From Terriglobia bacterium (GTDB lineage: Bacteria > Acidobacteriota > Terriglobia > UBA7540): a stretch of DNA of 36,355 bases. Position numbers and translations under genes: made by a program. The stretch is taken from the NCBI GenBank assembly GCA_030040315.1, contig JASHTY010000336.1:1-36355 (forward strand), written 5' to 3'. Shown here in pieces: positions 9,761 through 20,200 of this stretch (the stretch's first letter is position 1; every line of letters starts with the position of its first letter). The notes beneath the pieces were generated by a model, which did not search any database, was not told where the DNA came from, and saw only the letters and a list, made by a program, of their open reading frames with translations.

Positions 9761-10648
9761 TCAACTGATAATCTCGGAGATTCTGCCCCCACAAGCAGCC
9801 AAGCTCTGCTCCGCCTCCTGTCGCGATAACCCTTGGCGACCCATTACAATCGCAGTCTTGACAGAGTCGCCGGAGGCACAGAGGAGTTCAGCCGCCCGAG
9901 CCATGTCAACGCCAGCCAATTCACTGATCATGCGACAGGCACGCTCCCTCAATTTCCTGTTTGTCGGTCGCACATTTATCATCCAGTTGCCAAACACGTG
10001 CCCCAGCCGAATCATGGTGACCGTGGTAAGCATATTAAGGACAAGCTTAGTGGCCGTGGCCGCCTTTAGCCGCGTTGATCCAGTAATAATCTCTGGCCCG
10101 CTAACAGGGGTAATAGGAATATCCACCGCTTGTGCCAAGGAAGACCCAGGGGTACAACTAATCCCAATTGTGGCGGCAAGCATTTCGCGGGCTTGGCGAA
10201 CGGCACCCAACACATAAGGTGACTCGCCGCTGGCTGCGATACCCACGAGCACATCGTGGGAGTTGAAGCCACGCCCTGTAAGATCCTCCGCGCCGCGGCA
10301 GGCATCGTCCTCAACAGATTCTGAAGCGTGGCGCAATGATTCCTCTCCCCCTGCAATTATGGCTTGTACTTGCTCTGGGGCGACGCCGAAGGTGGGCGGG
10401 CATTCGATGGCGTCGAGCACCCCAAGCCGACCGCTGGTGCCCGCGCCAAGCAAAAAGAGGCGTCCCCCTTGGCTGAGCGCCTTGGCAATTCGCCCAACAG
10501 CCTCTACAATCCGTGGGATCTCAGCGCGGACCGCCCTCGGCACGCCACAGTCCTGATCGTTCATGATTTCAAGAATACGCTGGGTGTCCAGCCGGTCAAT
10601 CCCAGCCGACATCGGATTAGGTTGTTCGGTGATGACATGTTCCAGCAT
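9761..10648 (-). CDS. murQ: N-acetylmuramic acid 6-phosphate etherase
   Basis: 295 aa; LFLLGAGTSGRLGVLDAIECPPTFG (SIS domain), AIIAGGEESLRHASESVEDD, TRLKAATATKLVLNMLTT, VMIRLGHVFGNWMINV are typical of MurQ. Confidence 0.93.
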   Translation of the reverse strand: MLEHVITEQPNPMSAGIDRLDTQRILEIMNDQDCGVPRAVRAEIPRIVEAVGRIAKALSQGGRLFLLGAGTSGRLGVLDAIECPPTFGVAPEQVQAIIAGGEESLRHASESVEDDACRGAEDLTGRGFNSHDVLVGIAASGESPYVLGAVRQAREMLAATIGISCTPGSSLAQAVDIPITPVSGPEIITGSTRLKAATATKLVLNMLTTVTMIRLGHVFGNWMINVRPTNRKLRERACRMISELAGVDMARAAELLCASGDSVKTAIVMGRQGLSRQEAEQSLAACGGRISEIIS

Positions 10649-11864
10649 AAATGCTCACTCCCTCCCGATCTTTTTGGAAGAACCATTGCGCAGCAACAAA
10701 AATCGAGGTGCCGGCTATGAGGTATACCGGGGCGAGCCAAGCCAGTCCGGACCCCAGGCCGATCAGTTCCTTGGCGCCTCCGAGTGCCACAGGTGCGAAG
10801 GCTCCCGCCGTAAACGCGAAGACGATAATCACGGCCGCAGCCGACGCGTGAAAGCGGGGCTCAATGACCTCGTAGAGCGCGGCATAGATGTTCGCGTCAT
10901 AAATCCCGCGGAAGAATCCGAAGCCAGCCATCGCCATGTAAACCGCTGGCAGTCTCTGGTCGCGGCCGATCATGTAGATAAACGGCGATCCCATGAGCAA
11001 GGCAGCCGCCTGTAATTCCAGGCGAAACACAGGACGACCCCGTGCGAGTAGGTCCGAGAGGTGCCCTCCAGCCAACACTCCAAAGAAAGCTCCCAGATGG
11101 TGATAAAACATGCTTGAAAAGCCAGCGTTGGCAAGCGACAGTCCGAAGCGCTGATATAGGAACGTCGGCGCCCAAGTCAAGTATCCCACATTGACAAAGA
11201 CCATACAGGCAAAGCCAAGCGCCAACAACAGGACGGTCGGTCTTCTGACGAGAGTCATCAGCACGCTGAAAGGGTGGGAGCGGGCACGGGGCGGTACTGG
11301 AGGCTCAGGCTGCAAGCGACAGCCTATCGTTCCCCCTATCACAAGGCCAGCAGCACCGAACAGCCAAAAGGCGCTGCGCCAGCCAAACTGTTGCCCGAGG
11401 TAGCCTGCCAGCCAACCGCTCGCTATTATCCCCGCGTAGAGCGCTGTCTGGTGAATAGCCATGGCTTGGGCACGGGTTTCCAGGTGGTACTCGCTGATTA
11501 AGGCATTCGCAGAGGGCGCATAGAAAGCTTCGCCCCCGGCGGTTGCAATGCTGCGCACCACAACAAGGTAGAGGAGTCCAGTGCTGAACCCCGTTAGAAG
11601 AGTTGCTCCACTCCAAACGACCACGCTGCTGACAACGATCCATTTGCGGGAGAATATATCACCCAAGTAACCGGCAACCGGGACGCTTAGCCCGACGGTG
11701 GCAATGAATATCGAGGCGACAAGTCCAGCCTGCACGTCCGTTAGTCCCAAATTGGATTGCACCAAGGGCAGCACCACATTAAACACCTGCCGCGAAGCCT
11801 GGTTCAGAAAGAATGCCAACCATAGCCAAAAGAGCAACTCCCATCGATAAGGCATGTGGAACAT
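10617..11864 (-). CDS. MFS transporter
   Basis: 415 aa, multiple hydrophobic segments; MFS motif GYLGDIFSRKWI; overlaps the start of murQ by 32 bp. Confidence 0.92.
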   Translation of the reverse strand: MFHMPYRWELLFWLWLAFFLNQASRQVFNVVLPLVQSNLGLTDVQAGLVASIFIATVGLSVPVAGYLGDIFSRKWIVVSSVVVWSGATLLTGFSTGLLYLVVVRSIATAGGEAFYAPSANALISEYHLETRAQAMAIHQTALYAGIIASGWLAGYLGQQFGWRSAFWLFGAAGLVIGGTIGCRLQPEPPVPPRARSHPFSVLMTLVRRPTVLLLALGFACMVFVNVGYLTWAPTFLYQRFGLSLANAGFSSMFYHHLGAFFGVLAGGHLSDLLARGRPVFRLELQAAALLMGSPFIYMIGRDQRLPAVYMAMAGFGFFRGIYDANIYAALYEVIEPRFHASAAAVIIVFAFTAGAFAPVALGGAKELIGLGSGLAWLAPVYLIAGTSIFVAAQWFFQKDREGVSIYAGTCHHRTT

Positions 11865-11913
11865 TGCGTTATGATCCTAGTGACCTGCGGCGAACTTGGG
11901 TTTTGTAACCACT

Positions 11914-14253
11914 TCAGGTCTGTGGGGCGACTTCAAGCAACATGATCGCTCCGGGGCCGAGAGATTGCTGCCGCCTCAGTACGCCAGCACCTTGGGTCAA
12001 TCTGATTGTTTCACTTGGCCTGATCTCATCAAGTGAATAACTGTCTGATTTCAACCCATACCTAGCAGGATCCAGACGAAAAGAGAAGGTAATCGGCTCG
12101 TCAACATAGTTTGCGAGAATGATCCCGAGATGGCCATCGTCCGACCTCCACAACCGTCCTTGTGCTGCTGGCACTGAGCCGCGATGGCGACTTTCTCCCC
12201 ATCCGAAACCATCATCCTCCATAGTGGGGATAGGGCGGTCAGGCTCGACAGGCCCCAGCAACTCGCCATATGTAAGGAATTTCTTGCCCGCAACTCGGTA
12301 CACTCCACACTTTTGGAAGTATTCAGATTTTGTCCGGTGTTGCGCCTGGAAGAGACCAATATCCATCCACCCATTTTGCCGACCGTCCATTAGTGCCTGA
12401 CCTTGCGCATAACGGAAATAACGAATGGATTTCGAATAGTCGCAGGGGCTGGCAAAAAATAAAGTAAAGCCAGAATAGACCACCCCCATAAGTGGGATCT
12501 CCAGATCCGTTGGGTCTGCCCACGTCAAATTCGCGTCCACGTTATCCAAGTACATCTCATTCATACTCTCGGAAGCGATTACCAGCGGTCGATTGGTCCC
12601 AGCGGGGATGCTCTTAAGCCCCTCAAGCAGTTGACGGTAGCCATCGGTCCAAGCCCGGCCACCGCCTACCGGGTGGCCATGCGCCGCATTGAAACATGGC
12701 CGAAACGCAACTGCAGAGACCTGATCGACGTAAACCCCATTGACACCGTAGGATTCATACAGACCACGCGCCTGCTGATAAATTGCCTCTTGCCAGATTC
12801 GTTGTGTAGGGCACATTTGAAGAAGGCGCCCTGCACTGTCTCCATAGAAACCCATGTCATAGCCGCCCCCTTGGTCTGTGAGGGCCGACGAGGCGAAGCG
12901 TTTGAAATCGGGCAAATCCAGGTCAACGCTCACCCCGTTGATGTAAGGCATGACGAGCCACCCCGCATCGACAAGCTGTCCAACTCGGTCTTTGAATTGA
13001 GGGCTCCTAGGAGGAAGAAAGCACGGGAAGTCGTGGTTGAACTTGCTGTGATGCCAGTTGTACCAATGCAGCGCCATGGGAACACCCATACTTCTCCCGA
13101 CCTCCAAATAACTTGCATTGCTGTCAGTAGGCATTTCGATGGCCCCGTGGTGAGTTATATATCCCAACCCTTCCGGTGCTTGTCCCGGCTCCGGGTGCCA
13201 AACAAACCCTTCCGTGAGCCAGAGTCCCACATTCTTGATAATGTCGGGGACATCCTCGCGTTGTGAGAGTCGCCCGCGCCGGAGCCATTTTTGGCCTATT
13301 GCCCATGTGCGGTAATATTTGGCAGCATCAACCCAGGTGCCCTGGAAAGTCCCCAGCTCAGTGCTGTAATAATCCGGATAATCAGAACCTGCCACACCCA
13401 TGTTTTCGGGGTAGTGGACCACACGCGTGCCGATTCCGGGCTCGAAAACAAATCTCTTCCCTCTCCCATCTGAATCGGTAGTTCCTACGTATACCCCGTT
13501 CTGATCTGCATTCAATGCTGCGAACTGCATTGACCAGCTGCCGGAGGGGTGCACTCCTGTAACGGGATCGGTACAACCTTTCCGAAGATGCCCACCACTG
13601 CCGAAAGTCGGATGAGCGATGTCATAGTGTCCGGATTGAGGGAAACCAGGCACCACAGGGAAGTCGACCGTCCATAGTCCCCAGTAATCGCTGAGGTTTT
13701 CCACCGCGATGTGCCAGCGAGCGATGCCGCTATCGACGGGTAGGTCAATTCGAACGGCGACGCTAAGGACCTTGTCTTCCAGCCACCAACGCATGTCCTT
13801 CCAGTGCATCGTGACGCGCTGCATGCCATCCGGAAGCGTCTGTATTGTGACCCTTTCACAAAGCTTGTAAGTGTTGGTTACCGGCTCAATCTGAGTCCCG
13901 CGGGCGAGCGCAAGCTGCCACAGCAAATGTTTGCCCTCGGTGGACTGAAGGTGGTTGAATCCGCTCTCACGGTCAACGATTGCGCAGAGGCCCATGTCAA
14001 TGGCGTCGAACTCAAACCGAACAACTTTGTTTTCGAGCACTAATCGCTTGGAGGCATCGACATCGCCGGAACGAGCCCCTCCCCCCGAAGGCACGGATTG
14101 CGCTCCTGATTCTGACGCTATGGCCGCTTCGGCCTGCCCACGCAGTGATCTATCTCCGGCCAATGACGCGGCACCGACGAATCCCATACTGGCATCCCGA
14201 AGAAAGTCACGTCGGGACCTTCCATATTGCTGTTTTGTTCGATCCTCAGACAT
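11914..14253 (-). CDS. Tat-exported putative glycosidase, DUF6259-like
   Basis: ORF 11914..14307; Tat motif SRRDFLRDASMGFVGAAS. The internal ATG (14253, MSEDRTKQQYGRSRRDF) has GAAGGGAAG upstream and is the likelier start. Barrel motifs MPYINGVSVD, GVNGVYVDQVSA, VIASESMNE. Confidence 0.8.
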   Translation of the reverse strand: MSEDRTKQQYGRSRRDFLRDASMGFVGAASLAGDRSLRGQAEAAIASESGAQSVPSGGGARSGDVDASKRLVLENKVVRFEFDAIDMGLCAIVDRESGFNHLQSTEGKHLLWQLALARGTQIEPVTNTYKLCERVTIQTLPDGMQRVTMHWKDMRWWLEDKVLSVAVRIDLPVDSGIARWHIAVENLSDYWGLWTVDFPVVPGFPQSGHYDIAHPTFGSGGHLRKGCTDPVTGVHPSGSWSMQFAALNADQNGVYVGTTDSDGRGKRFVFEPGIGTRVVHYPENMGVAGSDYPDYYSTELGTFQGTWVDAAKYYRTWAIGQKWLRRGRLSQREDVPDIIKNVGLWLTEGFVWHPEPGQAPEGLGYITHHGAIEMPTDSNASYLEVGRSMGVPMALHWYNWHHSKFNHDFPCFLPPRSPQFKDRVGQLVDAGWLVMPYINGVSVDLDLPDFKRFASSALTDQGGGYDMGFYGDSAGRLLQMCPTQRIWQEAIYQQARGLYESYGVNGVYVDQVSAVAFRPCFNAAHGHPVGGGRAWTDGYRQLLEGLKSIPAGTNRPLVIASESMNEMYLDNVDANLTWADPTDLEIPLMGVVYSGFTLFFASPCDYSKSIRYFRYAQGQALMDGRQNGWMDIGLFQAQHRTKSEYFQKCGVYRVAGKKFLTYGELLGPVEPDRPIPTMEDDGFGWGESRHRGSVPAAQGRLWRSDDGHLGIILANYVDEPITFSFRLDPARYGLKSDSYSLDEIRPSETIRLTQGAGVLRRQQSLGPGAIMLLEVAPQT

Positions 14254-14303
14254 GGATGCTTCCCTTCGATCGGCATTTTCTAACAGGTTTGAGGTGTCCC
14301 GGC

Positions 14304-16463
14304 TCACCGAAAATCAGCGAGAATCGTCACCTGCTGTTTCAACTGAGACCCGGGGAATTGAATCTTCTCCCCGTATGCTGGAGTTTGCTCTTGTCCATTT
14401 ATAGTGACATGCGCGAGCCGCCCCCAGCTCTCCGGTGCTCGCAGCGAGATTTGAACGTAATCGGGATACCGCCCTTCATGCTCTCCGAGGGGCTCAATTA
14501 CACCCTTGACACCGTGTCCGGCTTCCGCCGGCGCAAGCGTGAAACTGACCAGTCCGAACTTTGTCGGCGCCCGGCCCACCTTGAGGGGTTTGCCATCGGC
14601 GAGCCAGGCGCGGGGAACTCCGGATGCAAGCTGGAGATTATTCCCGGCTTCGCGGACTAGCATCATGCGCAGCATCCTTAATTGCTGCGTGTTGGAGCGA
14701 GTATGGGGGAGGGTGAGCTCGTTAAGGCCTTGCGCAATGTGGGTGACCTCGACGGCCGAGTAAGTATCGCGCGACATGCCGTAAGCCAACATGCTGTAAA
14801 AGGTGAGAAGGAATCTATCGATGTGGCCCTGGTCCAGCTGAGTGAGCGCATAACCGTATGTGTAGGCGTGATCCACCCCGTCAAAGAATCTGTCCAGGCC
14901 GAGGAGCAACCCTCCCCAGTTTTCCATATACCGAGTAATCCACTGCGACCGATCATCCGCGGGAGAGAAAATGCCGGTTTCAAGAACCATCGACGCGAAC
15001 AAGCCGTAGTAGTCACCACCTCCCTGGTTCATGAGCCGATGAGTTATCGGCTCGACGGGAAGAACCTTCAACGAGCCAACGTTCACAACGGCTTTGTCCA
15101 TCGAAGCGAGTATGTCCTTGCGATAGTCCTCGGCTTCGGATGACCATCGGTCAGCTTCGGATTCCATGCCGGCTTCGCGGAAAGCTCGCGCGATCTCTTG
15201 CAGCCCCAACCAGTTATAGACGTCCGAATAATACGACTGAACGGGACTGGCGTAGTCTCCGCCGGATTGACCGGCAGGTAGCAACCCGTAAGTGAGCGAC
15301 TTCTGACCACCATCAAGCACCTTCGTTTGCGCCCGGGTGCGGGCGACCCACTCACAAGACCCGAGCAGTTGTGGCGCAAGGCTCTTGAACCAGGTGAGAT
15401 GACGGCTGAGCAAATAATGCTCGCCAACGGCAAACAATAGAGCTCCGTTGTCCGGCAGGCCCATCCCCGTCTTGAGGACGATAGCACCATCAGCGCGCTG
15501 GAAATGGAGTAGGCTGTCAAGGTATTTTTCCGCTTCGTCCCAGTAACCGTATAGGGAGAGAGCATTACAGTAGATCGCGGCGCTGTACCCCCAAACATCC
15601 TCATAAAAACCGGAGCCGTCATGGACCCTAAAAATGCCATTGACCTTATCAACGTTTAAAAAGTTGTAAGCCAGCCACGCGCGGTAAGCCTGGTTGATTC
15701 TTTCCTCCGGTGTCTCAATCTGCATACCTTGTGCGAGCAGCTTCGTCCAATAGTCCCTTGTCTGCTCGAGCGCCCGATCGAACTCGGCTTGACTTATCGT
15801 CTGAACCAAGTGCTGGAGATCGATTTGGTACGGAATCTTGTAGTAGAAATCATGATAGCCTTTCGGAGGGATCGAGGCTGTCAAAGGAGAGTCCGGGGCG
15901 CCAAAAGGAGTGGAATAGTAATATATTCGGATCGTCGCCTTTTTTTCACTCTCGGCGACGTTCTGGACACGCAACCGGACCAACGCAAACGGTTGCTCGT
16001 CCGCGCTCAAGTTGCGGGAATAGCCGAAAACTAGTTCTTCGTGAAGTAGCCCATCGTACTCCCACTGCGTCTCGACTATCGGGAGGAAGCCGTCCAGAAG
16101 GCGCCGCCTGACCGACCCTTCCAGTCCGTATGGGGAGGGCGGATTCCCCTCACGAAAAGAAACTCGGCGGCGGCGGACGACCTCGATGTCACCATCCCAC
16201 GTCACTCCAAAATCCTCGGGACTCTCCTTCACACCCACCACTTCGCGCGGTCGCTGCATGGGAGGGAAAAAGCCCGCAACCGAATTGAAGGAAGGCTCTC
16301 CCTCCAGTAGCACCCGTTCACCCAACACGTCAGTGTTTGAATTCAGGGCTCGCTCAGTCATAGCATCAAAGTGGCCCTGAAAGGGCTTTTCTTGTGCGAT
16401 CACAGGGCAGCACGCAAGTAGAAACACGAAGATTTCCAACGATGAGACTTTATTCATTTTCAT
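14304..16463 (-). CDS. secreted putative glycosidase with (alpha/alpha)6-like toroid
   Basis: ORF 14304..16496; likely start 16463 giving MKMNKVSSLEIFVFLLACCPVIAQ signal peptide; toroid-like FRVHDGSGFYEDVWGYSAAIYCNALSLYGYWDEAEKYLDSLLHFQRADGAI. Confidence 0.75.
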   Translation of the reverse strand: MKMNKVSSLEIFVFLLACCPVIAQEKPFQGHFDAMTERALNSNTDVLGERVLLEGEPSFNSVAGFFPPMQRPREVVGVKESPEDFGVTWDGDIEVVRRRRVSFREGNPPSPYGLEGSVRRRLLDGFLPIVETQWEYDGLLHEELVFGYSRNLSADEQPFALVRLRVQNVAESEKKATIRIYYYSTPFGAPDSPLTASIPPKGYHDFYYKIPYQIDLQHLVQTISQAEFDRALEQTRDYWTKLLAQGMQIETPEERINQAYRAWLAYNFLNVDKVNGIFRVHDGSGFYEDVWGYSAAIYCNALSLYGYWDEAEKYLDSLLHFQRADGAIVLKTGMGLPDNGALLFAVGEHYLLSRHLTWFKSLAPQLLGSCEWVARTRAQTKVLDGGQKSLTYGLLPAGQSGGDYASPVQSYYSDVYNWLGLQEIARAFREAGMESEADRWSSEAEDYRKDILASMDKAVVNVGSLKVLPVEPITHRLMNQGGGDYYGLFASMVLETGIFSPADDRSQWITRYMENWGGLLLGLDRFFDGVDHAYTYGYALTQLDQGHIDRFLLTFYSMLAYGMSRDTYSAVEVTHIAQGLNELTLPHTRSNTQQLRMLRMMLVREAGNNLQLASGVPRAWLADGKPLKVGRAPTKFGLVSFTLAPAEAGHGVKGVIEPLGEHEGRYPDYVQISLRAPESWGRLAHVTINGQEQTPAYGEKIQFPGSQLKQQVTILADFR

Positions 16464-16574
16464 GGGCGCCAGATCTCCCGCGCGAGAAGTATGCATATCA
16501 AGTAATCTCCCTTTCCCGACATCAGCGGTTCCTCATTTTTCCCTGCCTCGGCCCACCCGCCCCCTTCGGGAAAA

Positions 16575-17236
16575 AGCGCGAGGCCACTAATGAGAGCAAA
16601 TCCACAACTACTCCGAGGAAACCTGCACATGGCTTCTCCCCTGAGTCGAACCTGAATGTTCTCTCGGATGCTGACATTCTTGATGAAAATGCATTCCAGG
16701 TATTTTTGGCGCGCCCACGGACTTGGCTGATTCTTGAAGACGAACCTATCCAGTTATAGGCCAGTTGTTGACTGGAGGCTGTGTCAAATGCACTTGCACC
16801 GAACCCGTCGGTGATGGTCGCTGTCCCGTAGGAAGGGCAATCTGCCTATTGGGTGCGGTAAGCAGGAAATCGCTGAAACCGAGCGCCGACGCCCCATGGT
16901 CCCGAGATACTCAAGCCACCTGCCAACGGCCGATAATGTAGCTCCCCATCCCCTGTTTATCCATTGCTTATTCAGCCCAGATGGCAGTTCGTAAATAGGA
17001 TCCGTGTTTAAGCTCTGCGTCTGATCATTCGTCGCTATGACCTTCTCCAAAAGCGAAAGCTGCCCATTGGGTCGAGTCAGCGCCGACATGAACTTCGACC
17101 AATTGTAGCTTGCTTGCATTGTCCCGCCGACATGCGGTTCGTATCTTCGCTTGGGAAAAGCCCCCTTCGGACTCTCCGCTTGACCTGCGTGTTGAGAGCC
17201 CTCCAGGTTCCACCCGCAGGCCCGTGCCCTCTCCTG
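16575..17236 (-). pseudogene. decayed C-terminal fragment of an Oar-like TonB-dependent receptor
   Basis: Homology to the neighbouring receptor C-terminus is spread over several reading frames: ALNTQVKRRV; QASYNWSKFMSALTRPNGQLSLLEKVIATNDQTQSLN..IYELPSG; ALGFSDFLLTAPNRQIALPTGQRPSPTG; FGASAFDTASSQQLAYNW...RISQVRGRAKNTWN; FIKNVSIRENIQVRLRGEAM. Confidence 0.85.
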
Positions 17237-17237
17237 A

Positions 17238-20200
17238 TTACCAAGCCACTTGCGCGCCCAGTTGCACAGTGCGCGCATAGGCGGCCGAAGATGTGACTGT
17301 TCCGAAAGCGCTCGACGTGGGCGTGGTGTTGGGAACGGAGAAATTAGGGTGATTGAACATGTTGGCAACGTCGGCATCGACCATAATCCGAAAGCGCTCA
17401 TAAATTTTGATTGGCTTCCTCAGAGACCCGTTCCACATGTTAAGCCCTTGACCGCGGACGCCGCTCAACCTACTCGAAAGGGTCTCGTAGTTGTAAGCCA
17501 ACTGCTGGGTTGTGTTCGTGTTGAAGGCACTCGTATTAAACCAGTTTTGGACGGTCCGCTGACCTACAGGAAGTGCAATGCCGCTAAGGCTGCTTGTCAG
17601 CAGCGCGTCGCCGAAGGCGAGCGCGGGTCCGCCTTGGAAGGTTGGAATAATACCAATTCTCCAGTCCCCGACAATGGCATTCGCGAAGCGGTTGTTGATA
17701 GTGAATCTCTTCCCGGTCCCGACGGGAAGCTCGTAGACCCCGCTCATCGTCAGGCTGTAAGGGCGGTCGTCGGCGCTGACTACTCTCTCGAGCGGTGACC
17801 CCTGCCCATTCAACCGGCTTTGGGCCTGGAGCAGTTTGGACTGGGTGTAATTGATTTGCAGCGCGAATCCGTAGCCGAAGCGCTTCTGGAACCGGGCGGT
17901 CAGCGCGTTATACCAGGAGAGACCGACACTCTCCGTATCTGCGACACCGTCCGTCGCGGGAAATGTCGAACCTTCCGCGAATTGCGGGAAGTGCGCCATT
18001 TGGCCCTCCTGGTAGCGGGTGATCACCGAGCCTGCCAGACTGGTGCCGGGCAACAGGGGATAGAACGGATTCGGCACGTTGGTCGTCCAGTAGCTGTAGG
18101 CGGTCTGATCGCGAGTGGGCAAGGTACTCAAATCTTGTGCGGGGAAATACTGGGGGTACCGGGGTATTATGATGTGTTGACCTTCATTTCCGATATAGCC
18201 CAATTCAATGAACGACTGCCACGGTAGACTGCGCTGTACGGTCATTTGCCAGATCTGATTAAAAGGCGTCCTGGGGTTCGAATCGAAGAAACTCACCGTA
18301 TTTCCCATATAGGTATTTAGGCCGAGGCTAGAGCCCGTCGGCTGAAGCAATCCGCTTGGAAATGGGTTATCGAGAGTCGCGACGAACGAAAGCCCTCCGT
18401 TGAGCGTCGGCTCAAAGTTCGTCACTTGGCTGAACCCGGTCTGGATCACCGAAAGATTCCTCTGCTGCCCAACGAAACCGTAGAACACCCCGTAACCGCC
18501 CCGAATAACTGTGTCCTTCATAATCTGGTAGGCGAAGCCGACGCGCGGGGCGAAGTTGGCCTTCTGTGTATCGTAAAGGGTGTGCGGCTGCCCACTGACG
18601 CCCTCATACAGCAGCCCCCCTTGGACCGAAAACTGATTGGCCGGCAACTGGGTCAGCGGGTTCAACGCGTAGTTGGCGCTCACCTGCGCGTTCAGCGCGT
18701 TTACGGTTGTGGTATCGAAGCCGCGGACGCTGCGATTGAATCTCTCCGAATAAGCTCCCTCCAGCTCATAGCGCACTCCCAGGTTCAGCATGAGTTTCTT
18801 GGTGACCCGCCAGTTGTCCTGTACGAACGGGCCTAGGTCAGAAGACAACTGCGCGGCACTGGCGGTCTTTGTGATGGTGCCGCTGGTGGGAATGCCGAGC
18901 AGGAAGGCGGCCATTCCCTGACCGACGCTGTCCGGCGAGGCAGTGGAGTTGCTGGCGGCCTGAGTATATGCCGTGGTGAAGTCAAAGGTTGGCGCGGTAC
19001 CTAAATTGCTGTAAAAGTTAGCCCCGTACCATCGCTTGTCCACGCCGAATTCAATCGTGTGCTTCCCTCTCTCCCAGGTGAGCTCTCCCGCAACCTGGTT
19101 ATCGTTCGTAAATACCAGACTGTCAGTATTACTGCCAAGGTTGCTGAGACCGCCGATTTCGATTGTGGGGAACTGTGTGTTGGGGGAGTCGATCTCAGTC
19201 ATCAGCGATGCGGGGAATCCCAGCGTCGTTAGGTTCATCCCCTCGCTTTTCGCCTGGTCCGGAAAGAGGAACCGACAAAAAGCATAGCGCACGCTAAGCA
19301 GCATTCTCGGAGATATGGTGTAAACGTCATCGACCAGTGCGCCTCGATTGCCGAAGTTTGAATGAACGCCGGTGGCGAGGGTACCGTAGTAGTCGTACGC
19401 ATGGTCCGGTCGATTCCCGTAATAAGCGTGCACAAATAGCCGGTGGCGCTCGTTGAAGTCGTGGTCGACGCGCGCGGTATTGGTGGTCATCGTCAGTGTC
19501 GAGGGGGTGTTCGGCACCGGGTAATTGTTGGTGCCGTTCGCCGTCCCGGAGGTCAGTGGCGAGGGATAATAGGCGAGCATATTGGTGGCTGTCGGGCTGA
19601 ACATACTTGTTGGTATCACATTGTTCGCGAACGGTTGGCGAGTGATCACGCCGTTCGCCGAGGTTGCAGAGAAGGGATTGTAAATCTGGTAGGTCGGACT
19701 GATGTTGAGAAGTGCGCTGAAGTTGCCTTGCTTTTCCGCTGCGGTGGGCACCGTATCCACAACGCCCGACGGCGACGAACGATACTCGCGCTCAAATGCA
19801 TACATGAAAAATGTCTTGCTTCTGCCGTCATAGACCTTGGGTATGTACACAGGCCCCGAGGCGGAAGCTACCTGGTGGTTGCTTTCCAGGATCGCGCGAG
19901 GCTCATTGGCCTCGTTGGCAAAAAAGTCGTTGGCGTTCCAGCCGACGTTCGTTTGCCAATAGTCGACCGTGCCATGAAATGTATTGGTTCCTGACTTGAG
20001 ATTCGTGGCCATCCATCCTCCGGTGGAGAACCCACTACTGGCATCGAATACGGCCGTCTCCACCTTGAACTCGGCGATTGCGTCCGCCGGCGGGATGAAT
20101 GCGACTGTCCTCTTGCCCGCCCCAGCGCCCGCCGAAGTGGTCGTGTCCTCTCCCCCGTCGATGGTGACGTCCTGTGTCGACGAGGGGCTGCCAGCCAAGT

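Noticed and set aside
16784-17401. 205 aa ORF on the minus strand
   Set aside because: Not a real gene: it overlaps the receptor's 3' end and its C-terminal half covers only part of the receptor relic in one frame.
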